Assembly: GCF_017873415.1 (NCBI RefSeq) | Contig: NZ_JAGGKD010000011.1 | Location: forward strand, 1-60,429 | Direction: 5' to 3' | Length of the DNA stretch: 60,429 nt | Source: Methanolobus bombayensis | GTDB taxonomy: Archaea > Halobacteriota > Methanosarcinia > Methanosarcinales > Methanosarcinaceae | In this document: piece by piece, positions 35,612 through 45,449 of the stretch | Layout of the letters: each line of letters opens with the position of its first letter | Numbering within the stretch: position 1 is the first letter of the stretch | Notes under the pieces: generated by a model | Database searches by the model: none | Seen by the model: the letters and a program-made list of their open reading frames with translations, nothing else | Told to the model about the DNA's origin: nothing | Made by a program: the position numbers and the translations under genes

Positions 35612-36502
35612 ATGATGAAGTCAAATGACATTACAAGTTTAGACATCGATGGTCGCAGAAAGACTGTCCTGATTACCGGTGGAGCAGGTGGTATTGGTAA
35701 GGAACTTGCAAAATTGTTCGCCCGGGATGGTTATGACCTGCTGCTTGTGGATAGGACTAAAGAAGAACTGAAGCAGGCAAAAGATACGTTGCAGGTCATA
35801 AACCTGAATATGCAGGTATGGCTGCTGGCACAGGACCTTACAGAACATGATGCATTCAGGAAAATATCTGAATTTACACGTAATCATTGTTTGAATATCG
35901 ATGTGCTGGTGAACTGTGCAGGTTTTGGAAGCTACGGTTTTGTCAATGAGGTTGACGATGAAAAGGAACTGGATATGCTTCAACTGCATATTATTACGCT
36001 CTATAAATTGACACGGCTCTACCTGAAGGAAATGGTGGAACGCAATGAAGGAAGGATCATAAATATTTCATCGATATCGGCATTCCAGCCAAGTCCTTTT
36101 TTTGCTACGTATGGCGCCAGCAAAAGTTTTGTGCTGAACTTCAGCAGGGCACTGAATTACGAATTGAAGGAGAAGGGACTGAATGTTAAGGTGCTGGCTG
36201 TGTGTCCAACTGCTGTGAAAGATACGGGATTTAAGACAGCTGCAGGGATGGAGCATACAAGAGCTTTCCATTCATGGATGTCTGTGAATTCGAAAGTTGT
36301 AGCACGTGACACGTACAATGCACTTTGGTCAGACAAGGATGTGGTCATACCTGGCAGATATCTTGGTCTGCTGCATCATGTAGTCAGCCTTCTGCCAGTT
36401 AAATGGCTGATGAGGATATCACGTTCGGAATTGAGGGACAACGGTAGTATCCGTTCAAAAGAGACGTTCATCTGCTCTCATGAAAAAGGAGCTGATCAAT
36501 GA
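35612..36502 (+). CDS. short-chain dehydrogenase/reductase
   Basis: About 296 residues from ATG 35612. Cofactor motif TGGAGGIG (TGxxxGxG), NAG motif as NCAGFGSYG, Ser in NISSISAF, and YGASKSF as the YxxxK catalytic pair. A family member of the DltE/YqjQ-like classical SDRs. With the ALDH and membrane protein, it suggests interconversion of an alcohol, aldehyde and acid, perhaps of lipid or isoprenoid type. It starts just after the ALDH stop and overlaps the next long frame. Confidence 0.85.
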   Translation: MMKSNDITSLDIDGRRKTVLITGGAGGIGKELAKLFARDGYDLLLVDRTKEELKQAKDTLQVINLNMQVWLLAQDLTEHDAFRKISEFTRNHCLNIDVLVNCAGFGSYGFVNEVDDEKELDMLQLHIITLYKLTRLYLKEMVERNEGRIINISSISAFQPSPFFATYGASKSFVLNFSRALNYELKEKGLNVKVLAVCPTAVKDTGFKTAAGMEHTRAFHSWMSVNSKVVARDTYNALWSDKDVVIPGRYLGLLHHVVSLLPVKWLMRISRSELRDNGSIRSKETFICSHEKGADQ

Positions 36503-36521
36503 TGAGTCAGAGGTGATTAAA

Positions 36522-37319
36522 ATGGAGATTGGATATAAGGAAAATACAAAGAATGAGGTTTGCGGAATTAAGGATGAGCATATTTCCATGATCCCGGTTT
36601 TGAGTGCCAGTACCAGGAACATCTGCAAGACAGATTGTCTTGTTTGTGGCACAGAGGTAGATTATCTGAGCGAACCGGTGAATGCAACATGTCACTACTG
36701 CGGAGTTGAGGAGAGAACGTACTTCGTGTGCAAGGATGGTCATTACGTGTGCAACAGTTGTCATTCCAAAGATGCCATCGCTGTCATTGAGAATATCTGC
36801 AAGAATACGGATATTGCAGACCCACTGTCCATTGCAGAGAACATCATGAAACATCCCGGCATTCATATGCATGGACCTGAACATCATGCTCTTGTCCCTG
36901 CAGTTCTTGTTGCCGCCTATCAGAACTACGTTGGCAATACGGATAAGGGACCAATCCTTGAAGCTCTCAAAAGGGGCAGCCTGGTTCCTGGTGGCTATTG
37001 TGGTCTTTACGGAGCATGCGGGGCAGGAGTAGGTGTAGGTATTGCAATGTGCGTTCTGCTGGAAGCCACTCCCCTGACACCAGAAGAAAGAGCACATGCC
37101 AACTGGGCTACTGCCTGTACCCTGAGGTCCATAGCAGATGCCGGAGGAGCCAGATGCTGTAAGAAAGCAACCCGCATCTCACTTGAAGAAGGAATGAAGT
37201 ACCTGTCCGATATGTTTGACCTCTGCTGGCACGAAAAAGCAGACTTCAATGTTAAGTGTGAATATACGCAGTATAACAAGGAATGTGATGAGAGTTGCAG
37301 ATACAGGAGCGATTCCTGA
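36522..37319 (+). CDS. DUF5714 protein (Cys-rich, unknown function)
   Basis: About 265 residues from ATG 36522, which follows GAGGTGATTAAA. N-terminal zinc-like cysteines CLVCGTE, CHYCGVEE, CKDGHYVCNSCHS; then a Gly/His/Cys-rich core (HMHGPEHHALVPAVLVAAY, GGYCGLYGACGAGVGVGI, RCCKKATR) and C-terminal Cys (CDESCRY). The pattern matches the domain named DUF5714, seen mostly in methanogens and other anaerobes. Many conserved Cys and His suggest metal or redox chemistry. Last gene of the 33.3-37.3 kb run. Confidence 0.65.
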   Translation: MEIGYKENTKNEVCGIKDEHISMIPVLSASTRNICKTDCLVCGTEVDYLSEPVNATCHYCGVEERTYFVCKDGHYVCNSCHSKDAIAVIENICKNTDIADPLSIAENIMKHPGIHMHGPEHHALVPAVLVAAYQNYVGNTDKGPILEALKRGSLVPGGYCGLYGACGAGVGVGIAMCVLLEATPLTPEERAHANWATACTLRSIADAGGARCCKKATRISLEEGMKYLSDMFDLCWHEKADFNVKCEYTQYNKECDESCRYRSDS

Positions 37320-37563
37320 ATCCTGTTTTGTTTTCTTTAATTCATTTTTGTGATTTTAGCTTTTTTAGAAACTTTTATCAGATTATAGCAGTTTTTTGGT
37401 TTGGATTTAGTCTTTAGAAAAGTCGTTTTGGGTAATAGGTAACTCAGAAAAACCAAATTTCTGTTTTAATTTAAATAATTAATAAGAACTAGATTTAAGT
37501 ATAATTAAACTAAAACAAAAAAATTTAAGTAGTTTTAACATTTATAGTTAGTAGTCTATCTTA

Positions 37564-37588
37564 GATGGAAATGAGAAATAAATTTATT
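37564..37588 (+). repeat. 25-bp inverted repeat, left arm
   Basis: GATGGAAATGAGAAATAAAT (first 20 bases) matches the reverse complement of 37988-38012 at 24 of 25 positions. The two arms flank one small gene and the right arm covers its stop codon. 37320-37563 is otherwise AT-rich with nothing recognisable. Confidence 0.85.
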
Positions 37589-37635
37589 GAAACGTAACGA
37601 TTTCAAAAATTTTTATGCATTATAGGAGTTTTAGA

Positions 37636-37989
37636 ATGAACGATTCAATAAAGATATACAAAAACCATTCTGAAATATTGTTTTCAGACGAACAGACAAA
37701 GAAAAAAGTAGGGCGCGCAATGCATGACCTTTTTGAAAACACTCTAAATGGGTTTCTGTTTGGGGCAATCCAAGCAACAACAGTATACTATCATGATGGA
37801 TGTTATCCAGTTGAAGAATGCGGCGGGCTAGAATATGATATGGAGCTTATGGAAGCGATTCGCATAAGCGAAAGACACCCTGAATCCCTTAAAATTAATT
37901 TCAAAGGGCTTCCTGACTACGTTGTTGACGAGTTTGAAATAAAAGCAGAAGAGACTCTTGATCAACTGAAAAAGGAAGGTGTATTTTAA
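37636..37989 (+). CDS. unknown small acidic protein flanked by inverted repeats
   Basis: 117 residues from MNDSIKIYKN, whose ATG follows AGGAG by 7 nt; the longer frame from 37615 lacks a site. Acidic, with one Cys in GCYPVEECGG (two in total) and a C-terminal amphipathic Glu/Lys helix (FEIKAEETLDQLKKEG). No TM or signal. I recognise no family. Its position between 25-bp inverted repeats, in AT-rich DNA next to an Mrr nuclease, suggests an accessory gene. Confidence 0.6.
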   Translation: MNDSIKIYKNHSEILFSDEQTKKKVGRAMHDLFENTLNGFLFGAIQATTVYYHDGCYPVEECGGLEYDMELMEAIRISERHPESLKINFKGLPDYVVDEFEIKAEETLDQLKKEGVF

Positions 37990-38012
37990 TAAATTTATCT
38001 CTCATTTCCATC
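37988..38012 (-). repeat. 25-bp inverted repeat, right arm
   Basis: AATAAATTTATCTCTCATTT (first 20 bases), partner of 37564-37588 with one mismatch. Overlaps the last base pairs of the small gene. From here to 38184 there is only AT-rich DNA. Confidence 0.85.
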
Positions 38013-38184
38013 AATTTAGATATTAATGCTTTTATATTTTTGGCATTTTTCTAGTTTTAGATTGTTATATTTTATCTGGATATATCAAAGAAATAATGTG
38101 CGATATAGCAAGCACAAAAAACCAAAATTTGAAATTTAATTATCTATGTTTGTGTAATTATTAAAATAAAAATTGTTGCTTAAA

Positions 38185-39069
38185 TCATTCTGTAATGAAG
38201 TAGTCACTATCGATTCTTTTAACAATATATGCTTTTGATTTACTGACACCAATATCATGATCAATCATCAATTGTGCAAGTTTAAATCCATCAATAAGGC
38301 TAATGTGTTTTGGGGTTCTTTTAAGAATATCAACAGTATCCCTTGGAAAATGAGATGTTGTTATAAAAACACCTTTATTAACTCCATGCAAATCCAATGT
38401 GCCAACAAAATCTCTTATATCTCTCGCAGTAACAGGGTTTCCGTCAGCATACCTCTTAGCTTGGAAAAATATCTTATCTAATCCTAATTTATCCTGATAT
38501 ACAATTCCATCAATACCCTCATCTCCAGAACCAGGTGTTGGTTTAAATTTGCCATAATTCATTGAGATTAGTAATTCACCAACTATTTGTTCAAAGAAAT
38601 ATGGATCAACTGTTCTTAATTTATCAAGTAAATCCTGTGCCAAACTATCAATAATTAAGTTAAAACCTTTTTCCATTAATTCATCAGGTGTTATATCTTC
38701 ATCTTCTGAATCTTCATCTTCTCTCCGCAGATTCTTAAATTCAATAAACTCAGGAAATTGTTCTAAATATTTAACATCTATCTTTTCAGGTTTGGTTTTA
38801 AGTACATCTAATCCTTTATCAGTTATTTTTACATAACCTCTACTTGGAGAGAATAATAATCCTGATTTTACTAGGTAAGTTTTTGCCCATCCAACTCTAT
38901 TATTGATAACCGATTGATTTCCAGAAGGCAATAATTTTTTTATCTCATCTTCAGTTAAATTAAATTCACTAGATAAATGTTCATAGCAGTCTTTAGTACT
39001 GTGTTCTTGAGAATCAGAACAAAATGTTAACAAAGGAAGCATTAAGGTTTGATAATCTGGGATTGACAT
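38185..39069 (-). CDS. Mrr-type (type IV) restriction endonuclease
   Basis: 294 residues. N-terminal Mrr_N winged-helix-like domain (LPLLTFCSDSQEHS, WAKTYLVKSGLLFSPSRGYVKIT), an acidic linker (EDEDSEDEDIT), and a C-terminal PD-(D/E)xK nuclease with SGDEGIDG (181-188) and QAK (203-205). Mrr enzymes cut methylated or otherwise foreign DNA. No methylase partner is nearby, as expected for type IV. Full length, very AT-rich, probably acquired. Confidence 0.9.
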   Translation of the reverse strand: MSIPDYQTLMLPLLTFCSDSQEHSTKDCYEHLSSEFNLTEDEIKKLLPSGNQSVINNRVGWAKTYLVKSGLLFSPSRGYVKITDKGLDVLKTKPEKIDVKYLEQFPEFIEFKNLRREDEDSEDEDITPDELMEKGFNLIIDSLAQDLLDKLRTVDPYFFEQIVGELLISMNYGKFKPTPGSGDEGIDGIVYQDKLGLDKIFFQAKRYADGNPVTARDIRDFVGTLDLHGVNKGVFITTSHFPRDTVDILKRTPKHISLIDGFKLAQLMIDHDIGVSKSKAYIVKRIDSDYFITE

Positions 39070-39146
39070 AGTAATAAAATTACATAAAACCTATTTAGTT
39101 GTTTTCTTATGATTTAAATAAAAAATAAGCTTTGGTTTTATATTTA

Positions 39147-39605
39147 TTACAAATTCTCCAACCTTTCCCTAACATGAGAATTCAAAGTAAATGACTTATC
39201 ATTTTTAGTATTCTTCTTCATGTAATGCAATGTTCCCTTGGAAAATCCCATTTTCTTCCATTCAGAATAAGATATGCTGAGTATCTTTTGCTTTATATCC
39301 TCTGAATCCTGCCTCTCAACAGCATAAGCAGGCTTACTGAAATCAAGAGTCTTCCTTTTTCCAATAAGATACTGAGCAAGCTCCCTAGTTTTTAGTAACA
39401 AATCATAACTCCACATAACCGACTGCTTCTCATAAGGAACTTTCTTGTTCATCCATTTATTGAACTCTTGAGCCTTCATCACATCAAGAGCCTTCTCATC
39501 AATATTGTTAGCTTCCTTGCCTATGTAAATTACAGAATCAGCATGAACATGCTTTCTTTCCGGTATTCCAATATCACCCTCAAATCTACACTCCAGATGA
39601 TGAAC
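39147..39605 (-). pseudogene. Cas1-like C-terminal fragment
   Basis: An open frame of ~152 codons that starts right after the stop of the HD gene and has no proper N-terminus. The last ~110 residues (FNKWMNKKVPYEKQSVMWSY, LLLKTRELAQYLIGKRKTLD, WKKMGFSKGTLHYMKKN, HVRERLENL) resemble the C-terminus of archaeal type I Cas1. The catalytic Glu/His/Asp regions are missing. The first ~40 residues (HHLECRFEGDIGIPERK) I cannot place. No other cas gene or CRISPR array is in the window, so this looks like a remnant. Confidence 0.5.
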
Positions 39606-39615
39606 ATATTACAAC

Positions 39616-40479
39616 TCAGAATAGCTCTTCAACACATTCCTTAAGATCATGGTAGGCGCGGGTTTCTTCTATGTTCTGCGGACCCGTAGCGAAAGCTTCT
39701 AGCATTGAGCGGTAGTACCATTCCTGTTCTTCCTTTGGTGCGTTGAAATTGTCCCAGAATCCTTCTCCCTGCATTCTTAATTCGCTGATGAGATCCCTGA
39801 TATTTGCAAGCTTGTCCGCACATGAGAGAAGTTTGATATCCCGCTCAGCACTTTTTATCTCTCTTATGGTGTGTTCCTTGCGCTGCTTCCATGTCTGTGC
39901 CTTGTCACCGGTGGCAGGTTGCCTGAGCTCTTCCGGTTCGGTAACAGCGTTCACGTAATCAGCAACTTGCTGACCGTATTTATTTGATATTGTTTCAATG
40001 TCAACATCGGTATCTTCAACAACGTCATGGAGCAATCCTGCCATAACAAGCTCAAGAGGCGCATTCTCTTTAAGAAGAATGGACGCTACATCCATTGGAT
40101 GCGAGATATATAGAGTACCGGACTTTCTGGTAGCGTTATTGTGTGCACCAACAGCAAATGCAAACGCATCAGCAAGTTCTGTCAGGTCTGCCTCCTTATG
40201 TACCTCATATTTTTCCTGAAGGCCATCCAACTGTATCCTGTAGTTTGCCATCCTCACGTGTTCGTAAACAGTTAGTTTGCCATCTATCTTAGTTGCTATC
40301 ATTCTATAAGCATCGCTGGCCCAGATCTTTCTGAAAGGTTCCTCGGACAGGAAATCCAGATAACTGAAATGTTCGGGTGTCTCTATGGATTCAGGAACAT
40401 CGAGCGTATAGATAGTGATACCGTTCCCTTTTTTCTCAGTACTGCTGCAATACTGGCTGATAAGCTCGCGTATTTTCAT
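39616..40479 (-). CDS. HD-domain protein, RelA/SpoT hydrolase (MESH1)-like
   Basis: 287 residues. The first ~95 residues are unassigned (a compact domain with Trp/Tyr). An HD hydrolase domain follows: FAVGAHNNATRKSGTLYISHP, VMAGLLHDVVEDTD, and SCADKLANIRDL, the metal-binding His/His-Asp/Asp pattern of ppGpp hydrolases. No synthetase domain. It could remove (p)ppGpp-like or NADPH-type phosphates. Alarmone use in methanogens is unclear, so treat the substrate as unknown. Confidence 0.8.
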   Translation of the reverse strand: MKIRELISQYCSSTEKKGNGITIYTLDVPESIETPEHFSYLDFLSEEPFRKIWASDAYRMIATKIDGKLTVYEHVRMANYRIQLDGLQEKYEVHKEADLTELADAFAFAVGAHNNATRKSGTLYISHPMDVASILLKENAPLELVMAGLLHDVVEDTDVDIETISNKYGQQVADYVNAVTEPEELRQPATGDKAQTWKQRKEHTIREIKSAERDIKLLSCADKLANIRDLISELRMQGEGFWDNFNAPKEEQEWYYRSMLEAFATGPQNIEETRAYHDLKECVEELF

Positions 40480-40882
40480 GATGATAACTCCCAGATCAAT
40501 TAGATGATCTTAATACTGACTTTGAAGGTCTCTGCCCATATGCTTTAAAGTTAATGGTATCCCATCCCTGACAATGGAATATAGTAGAAAATAGTAATGA
40601 ATGAAGCATTATCTACAAAAGATGATGAACAAACAGAGAAGATGAACTGTCCGGTAGCTTGCGATAATGCTCGTTAAAAATAAATAGCATATTCGTCGAG
40701 CCCCAACTCCAAAGTGTCACAAAGGTTTTTGTCTCATTTAAAAGACCCATTGAATTCCTGAGCTTTTTAATGTCTTTAGCAATGTATAGGCCATTTTTTG
40801 AGACCGTATGAAAATGCTGGCTCTGTAGAAATGGCTGGTAATCAGATTCTACAGAGCTCATGCTGGATTTCCCTATGTCGCA
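40480..40882. mobile_element. intergenic region with two abutting TIRs (40819-40857)
   Basis: GGCTCTGTAGAAAT (40819-40832) and ATTCTACAGAGC (40846-40857) are the two ends of the TIR family seen at 9220-9351, separated by only 13 bp. It looks like an element whose interior was lost. An 82-codon frame across it (40613-40861) has no coding character. Nothing else recognisable. Confidence 0.55.
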
Positions 40883-42739
40883 TTATTTTTCCGGGTTTGA
40901 GGCAGTCCAGGCTTTGTCAATCTCTTCCATGTTCAGGTTCAGATCGAGTGCCATTAATTTCTCAAGGTCTTCACTATGCTTCTGGTACATTGATATGTAA
41001 CTGTCCTCACTTTTATGACGCATTTTGTTTAATTCCGGCATCATCTCTTCATCCTTTTTACGGAAAATACGCATCAATTTGTGTGCTTCATAAGGGTCGA
41101 ACCCAAGAAGTTTCAAGGAATCCTGTCCCAGTGCCAGAGCACTTCCGAAGGTTTCCCTGCGTATATTGGTGACTCCCATATCCATGAGCTCATGAGCAGA
41201 TGTACGATCTGAAGCATTTACGGCAATTTTTAGATGCGGATAGTGCTTACCTGCTAATTCGATCAACTTTCTCGATTTATCTATATCACCTATGGTGATT
41301 ATTAAGAGTTCAGCTTCAGCAGCTCCGGCAGCTTCAAGAAGGTCAAGTCGTGTAATATCACCATAATACACCTCAAATCCGAATTTTCTCAGTACATCCA
41401 CATTGTCTGCATCATGGTCGATGATGACCGGTTTGACACCGGCAGAAATGAGGAAACGACCAAGGTCGGTTCCCAGACGACCAAATCCGGCAAGGATGAC
41501 CTTGTGTCCGGTATGATCGATGGTGTCAGAATCGCGTCTGTCTTCTTCATCCCCCTGAGCACTTGAACTGAACTTCTCATGTGCCAGGAAAAGGAGTGGA
41601 GTAAGGAACATAGATATTGCAACTGCGGAAATAAGGGGTTCTATGGTTTGATTTGGCAATACGCCATTGATCCTGGAAAACTGGAAGAGGACAAATGCGA
41701 ATTCTCCTCCCTGGGCAAGAGCAACAGCAAAGAATGAACGGTCTTTTTTCTCCATTCCAAAGATGAGGCTGGTACCTACAAGAATCAGCCATTTGAAAGC
41801 GATCAGAGCTGCAGTAAGTCCTGCGATCAGCATGATCTCCTCCCCAATCAATGTGAAATTGAGACTGGCACCAATGGAGATGAAGAAAATACCCAGTAGC
41901 AGGCCCTTAAATGGCTCTATATCACTTTCAAGCTCGTGGCGGTATTCGCTACCTGCCAGGACAACACCAGCAAGGAAGGTTCCAAGAGCAGGGGACAAAC
42001 CAACTGCGGTCATAAGTATCGAGATCCCAACTACAAGGGCCAGGGCAGCAGCAACAAAGATCTCCCTGACCCTTGTAGCTGCAATGGTCCTGAATATAGG
42101 TCTGCTTGCATATTTACCGATGAAGAAGATAGATAGGATCGCAAGCAGCGTGATAATGATCTGCATGTACTCAGGTAGTACGCTGATATCAAAGAGAGCT
42201 GCTTCATGCTGACCGCCGTCATGCATAGCGATGGTTGCCAGGAATGGTAGAACTGCAAGTATGGGAATGACTGCCAGATCCTGGAAAAGAAGAACCGAGA
42301 AAATAGACCTTCCTGAAGAGGTATTCATAAGTCCCTTTTCCCGTAGTGTCTGCAGAACTATGGCCGTAGAGGAGAGGGAAAGAGTAAGACCAACGGCTAC
42401 TGCCTGTTGCCAGGGCAGGAACATGAGAGCTATACCAGAAATGATGATACTCGACAGAACAACCTGCATTCCACCCATTCCCAATATGGGAGTACGCATC
42501 TGCCAGAGCAGTGATGGTTTGAGTTCAAGTCCGACAAGGAAAAGCATCATCACTACGCCAAACTCCGTGAAATGCATGACCTCTTCAATGTCAGCAATGA
42601 GAGAGAGACCGAAGGGTCCGATGATGATACCTGCCATAAGATATCCGAGCACTGAACCAAGACCCAGTTTCTTGGCAATAGGAACGGCAATGGCTGCTGC
42701 AGCCAGGAAAATAAAGAGCTGAAGCAGGAAACTTTCCAC
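40883..42739 (-). CDS. KefB/KefC-type K+/H+ antiporter with RCK domain
   Basis: 618 residues: ~12 TM CPA2 exchanger domain ([62 protein letters not shown]), then an RCK_N domain ([20 protein letters not shown]) and a charged C-terminal helix. In Gram-negatives Kef is gated by glutathione adducts; methanogens lack glutathione, so the ligand must differ. The start is 2 bp after the KefF-like gene stop: one operon. Likely transferred from bacteria. Confidence 0.9.
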   Translation of the reverse strand: MESFLLQLFIFLAAAAIAVPIAKKLGLGSVLGYLMAGIIIGPFGLSLIADIEEVMHFTEFGVVMMLFLVGLELKPSLLWQMRTPILGMGGMQVVLSSIIISGIALMFLPWQQAVAVGLTLSLSSTAIVLQTLREKGLMNTSSGRSIFSVLLFQDLAVIPILAVLPFLATIAMHDGGQHEAALFDISVLPEYMQIIITLLAILSIFFIGKYASRPIFRTIAATRVREIFVAAALALVVGISILMTAVGLSPALGTFLAGVVLAGSEYRHELESDIEPFKGLLLGIFFISIGASLNFTLIGEEIMLIAGLTAALIAFKWLILVGTSLIFGMEKKDRSFFAVALAQGGEFAFVLFQFSRINGVLPNQTIEPLISAVAISMFLTPLLFLAHEKFSSSAQGDEEDRRDSDTIDHTGHKVILAGFGRLGTDLGRFLISAGVKPVIIDHDADNVDVLRKFGFEVYYGDITRLDLLEAAGAAEAELLIITIGDIDKSRKLIELAGKHYPHLKIAVNASDRTSAHELMDMGVTNIRRETFGSALALGQDSLKLLGFDPYEAHKLMRIFRKKDEEMMPELNKMRHKSEDSYISMYQKHSEDLEKLMALDLNLNMEEIDKAWTASNPEK

Positions 42740-42741
42740 TT

Positions 42742-43350
42742 TTAAGACCTCCTGATAATTGAATCCAGATCACTGTTTAGATATTGACCATGCTTTGCTT
42801 TCTCAATATCCAGCGTATCATCTCGCAAAGCAATGACTGTACGGCGATATTCTTCTGCATGAAACTTGACTTCCTCATCAGAAAGGCCCTGGTGAATACC
42901 AAGAACTGCGAATGGAGGCAGCCAGTTCATGTTACATAGATTTGCCATAGCACAATAAGGAGAGGTAAGTTCTCTGATCGTAAAAATGTTACAACCATCT
43001 TTCTTATATGTACAGTCGTCGCCGCCTGCCGTGATAGCCTGGAGGAAGATCTTTCCTTCGAGGGCCTTGCCCTTTGAACCATATGCCCAGTCATGCTCAA
43101 GTACCAGATCAAGCCATTCCTTTATAATTGAAGGTGTTGAGTACCAATAGAAAGGGTGCTGGAAAATAATAACATCATGTTCTTCACACAGACTTTGCTC
43201 CCTTTTAACATCTATCAGAAAATCCGGATAGTTTGCATAGAGGTCATTGATGGTTACGTTTTCAAGATCCTCAACAGCAGCACGAAGAGCACTATTCATT
43301 TTTGAGCGTGTTCTGGCCGGATGGGCAAAGATAATAAGGATTTTTTTCAT
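42742..43350 (-). CDS. KefF/KefG-like NAD(P)H:quinone oxidoreductase
   Basis: 202-residue flavodoxin-like protein: [19 protein letters not shown] (flavin phosphate loop), [20 protein letters not shown] and [12 protein letters not shown] are diagnostic of the Kef ancillary subunit family. It binds and activates Kef antiporters and reduces quinones/electrophiles. First gene of the pair. Confidence 0.92.
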   Translation of the reverse strand: MKKILIIFAHPARTRSKMNSALRAAVEDLENVTINDLYANYPDFLIDVKREQSLCEEHDVIIFQHPFYWYSTPSIIKEWLDLVLEHDWAYGSKGKALEGKIFLQAITAGGDDCTYKKDGCNIFTIRELTSPYCAMANLCNMNWLPPFAVLGIHQGLSDEEVKFHAEEYRRTVIALRDDTLDIEKAKHGQYLNSDLDSIIRRS

Positions 43351-43687
43351 ATTCTTCTCTCCTGAGCGGGCTCTATTATAACGATTTAGACCTGTTCTAA
43401 AACTTTAATATATTTTTTACTTTAATCTGATATCAGAAGATGGTCTGAAAAGCAGAACCACATAATTTCTACCCTCTTCTATCAAAATATGCCCGGTAGT
43501 ACTTATAGTCCATGCAAGCATTCTTAGCTGTCACCAATAAAAAGCATACCGGTCTAGGACTATGGAAAACTACGGAGTAGTTTTTGTCTGATATATTCTG
43601 AATAAGTCTCCTTTCAAGTACTTCCATTTCCCCATCAACCAAAGTATATAGATAGACCTGTAAAACATACATATCAATGGTGACAAA
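43351..43687. other. divergent promoter region kefF/hcp
   Basis: 337 bp, AT-rich at 43378-43430. A 67-codon minus frame (43469-43672) has no recognisable homology and no ribosome site. I see no other element. Confidence 0.5.
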
Positions 43688-45307
43688 ATGTTCTGCTACC
43701 AGTGTGAAGAAACAATGAATGGGGAAGGCTGCACAAAGAATGGTATGTGCGGTAAGAAAGGGGAAGTTGCAGACCTTCAGGACGATCTAATCTATGTGCT
43801 TAAAAGCATTGCATTCTACAACCAGAAAGCAAGAAAGGCAAACCTGGCTGAAAATAATACTGATGAATTCATGCTTGATGCGCTCTTTTCAACCATAACG
43901 AATACTGACTTCAGAGCTAGCGGAATTCAGGACCGCATTGAAAGAGGATTCTGGGTTCAGAATGAGATCAAGCAGAAACTTCTGGACAACAATTTACTGG
44001 ATGAGAACGATTTGCCCGAAGTAGCAACTTTAACACCGGATAACCTCAAAGACAGGAATACAGGAATACTTGCAACAGAGGATGAAGATATCAGGTCATT
44101 GAGAGAATTATTGATCTATGGGATAAAAGGAATTTCAGCATATGCACACCATGCCATGATGCTTGGAAATCGAAATAAGAAGGTCAATTCATTTATAGAA
44201 GAAGGTCTGGTGGCAAGCACGGATGACAGTCTTACTGATAAAGACCTCATTGCACTGGTTCTGAAATGCGGGGAAAAGGGTTTTGATGTGATGGCAGACC
44301 TTGACAGGGTAAATACTGCTGAATTTGGAAACCCAGAACCTACACACGTCAACATCGGAACAAGAGGTAATCCTGGAATTCTGGTAAGCGGTCATGATCT
44401 GAAGGACCTGAAACAGCTATTGGACCAGACTGAAGGGACCGGTGTGGATGTTTATACTCATGGAGAGATGCTGCCTGCAAATTCATATCCGGAATTTAAG
44501 AAATACGAACATCTGGTAGGCAACTATGGCGGTTCATGGTGGCAGCAGAAACAGGAATTCGAGAGTTTCAACGGACCAATATTGCTTACAAGCAACTGTA
44601 TAGTTCCCCCACGGGAAAGCTACATTGACAGATTATACACAACAGGCTCCGTAGGTTATGACGGTGCCACACATATCATAGCTAAAGAAGGTAAGAAAGA
44701 CTTCTCTGCCCTCATCAAACAGGCAAAGACATGCGAAGCTCCTGTACAACTTGAAGAAGGTACCATTATGGGCGGTTTTGCATACACATCCGTGTTATCC
44801 AATGCTGATAAGATCGTTGATGCCGTTAAAACAGGAAAGATAAAAAAGTTCATTGTCATGGCAGGTTGTGACGGACGTCATAAGAACAGGCAGTACTACA
44901 CGGATTTTGCAGAAGCATTGCCCGAAGATACTGTGATTCTTACCGCCGGATGTGCAAAATATCGCTACAACAAACTAAAGCTCGGGGAGATTGATGGGAT
45001 ACCAAGGGTACTGGATGCGGGACAGTGCAATGATTCATTCTCACTCATCGTTATTGCACAGGGACTCATGGCAAGACTTGGATTTACAGACGTTAACGAA
45101 GCACCTATCTCATACAACATAGCATGGTACGAACAAAAGGCAGTCCTTGTGCTGCTTACTCTTCTGAGACTTGAGATACAGAATATTACACTTGGTCCTA
45201 CACTTCCGGCTTTCGTCTCAGCGAATGTTCTCAAAGTATTGGAGGAGAAGTTCAATATTAAACCGAACACAACAGTGGAAGAAGATATGGTAAAACTCGT
45301 GGAATGA
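43688..45307 (+). CDS. hcp: hybrid cluster protein (hydroxylamine/NO reductase)
   Basis: 539 residues. N-terminal cluster motif C3-x2-C6-x8-C15-x5-C21 ([15 protein letters not shown]...), the class I form found in strict anaerobes. Hybrid-cluster ligands appear in GNYGGSWW region, [21 protein letters not shown], and [20 protein letters not shown]. Reduces NO or hydroxylamine and may act in nitrosative/oxidative stress or protein S-nitrosylation. Monocistronic by layout. Confidence 0.95.
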   Translation: MFCYQCEETMNGEGCTKNGMCGKKGEVADLQDDLIYVLKSIAFYNQKARKANLAENNTDEFMLDALFSTITNTDFRASGIQDRIERGFWVQNEIKQKLLDNNLLDENDLPEVATLTPDNLKDRNTGILATEDEDIRSLRELLIYGIKGISAYAHHAMMLGNRNKKVNSFIEEGLVASTDDSLTDKDLIALVLKCGEKGFDVMADLDRVNTAEFGNPEPTHVNIGTRGNPGILVSGHDLKDLKQLLDQTEGTGVDVYTHGEMLPANSYPEFKKYEHLVGNYGGSWWQQKQEFESFNGPILLTSNCIVPPRESYIDRLYTTGSVGYDGATHIIAKEGKKDFSALIKQAKTCEAPVQLEEGTIMGGFAYTSVLSNADKIVDAVKTGKIKKFIVMAGCDGRHKNRQYYTDFAEALPEDTVILTAGCAKYRYNKLKLGEIDGIPRVLDAGQCNDSFSLIVIAQGLMARLGFTDVNEAPISYNIAWYEQKAVLVLLTLLRLEIQNITLGPTLPAFVSANVLKVLEEKFNIKPNTTVEEDMVKLVE

Positions 45308-45344
45308 AATGTTACTGTTCTGGAACAGGAGACATTAAGAAGTT

Positions 45345-45371
45345 GAGGTTTGTTCTGTTGAAACTAACCTC
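45345..45371 (+). terminator. hairpin downstream of hcp
   Basis: GAGGTT-x-GTT ... AAC-x-AACCTC (45345-45371) forms a stem with one mismatch, 37 bp after the hcp stop. Candidate 3' end element. Confidence 0.4.
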
Positions 45372-45404
45372 ATCAATGCCAGAGTAATCAAAATATACAT
45401 TTTT

Positions 45405-45422
45405 AGGATTTCTACAGAGTCC
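45405..45422. mobile_element. solo TIR of the GGNTCTGTAGAAATCCT family
   Basis: AGGATTTCTACAGAGTCC matches the right TIR of the 9220-9351 element at 16 of 17 shared positions. No partner end is convincing within 100 bp, so it is a remnant or recombined end. Confidence 0.5.
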
Positions 45423-45449
45423 ATTTTTACTCATCTTTATAAAAGAGAA

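Noticed and set aside
40613-40861. 82-codon ORF upstream of the Kef-like operon
   Set aside because: Runs through the two collapsed TIRs; no coding signature.
43469-43672. 67-codon minus ORF between kefF and hcp
   Set aside because: No ribosome site, no recognisable domain, and it fills the divergent promoter region.
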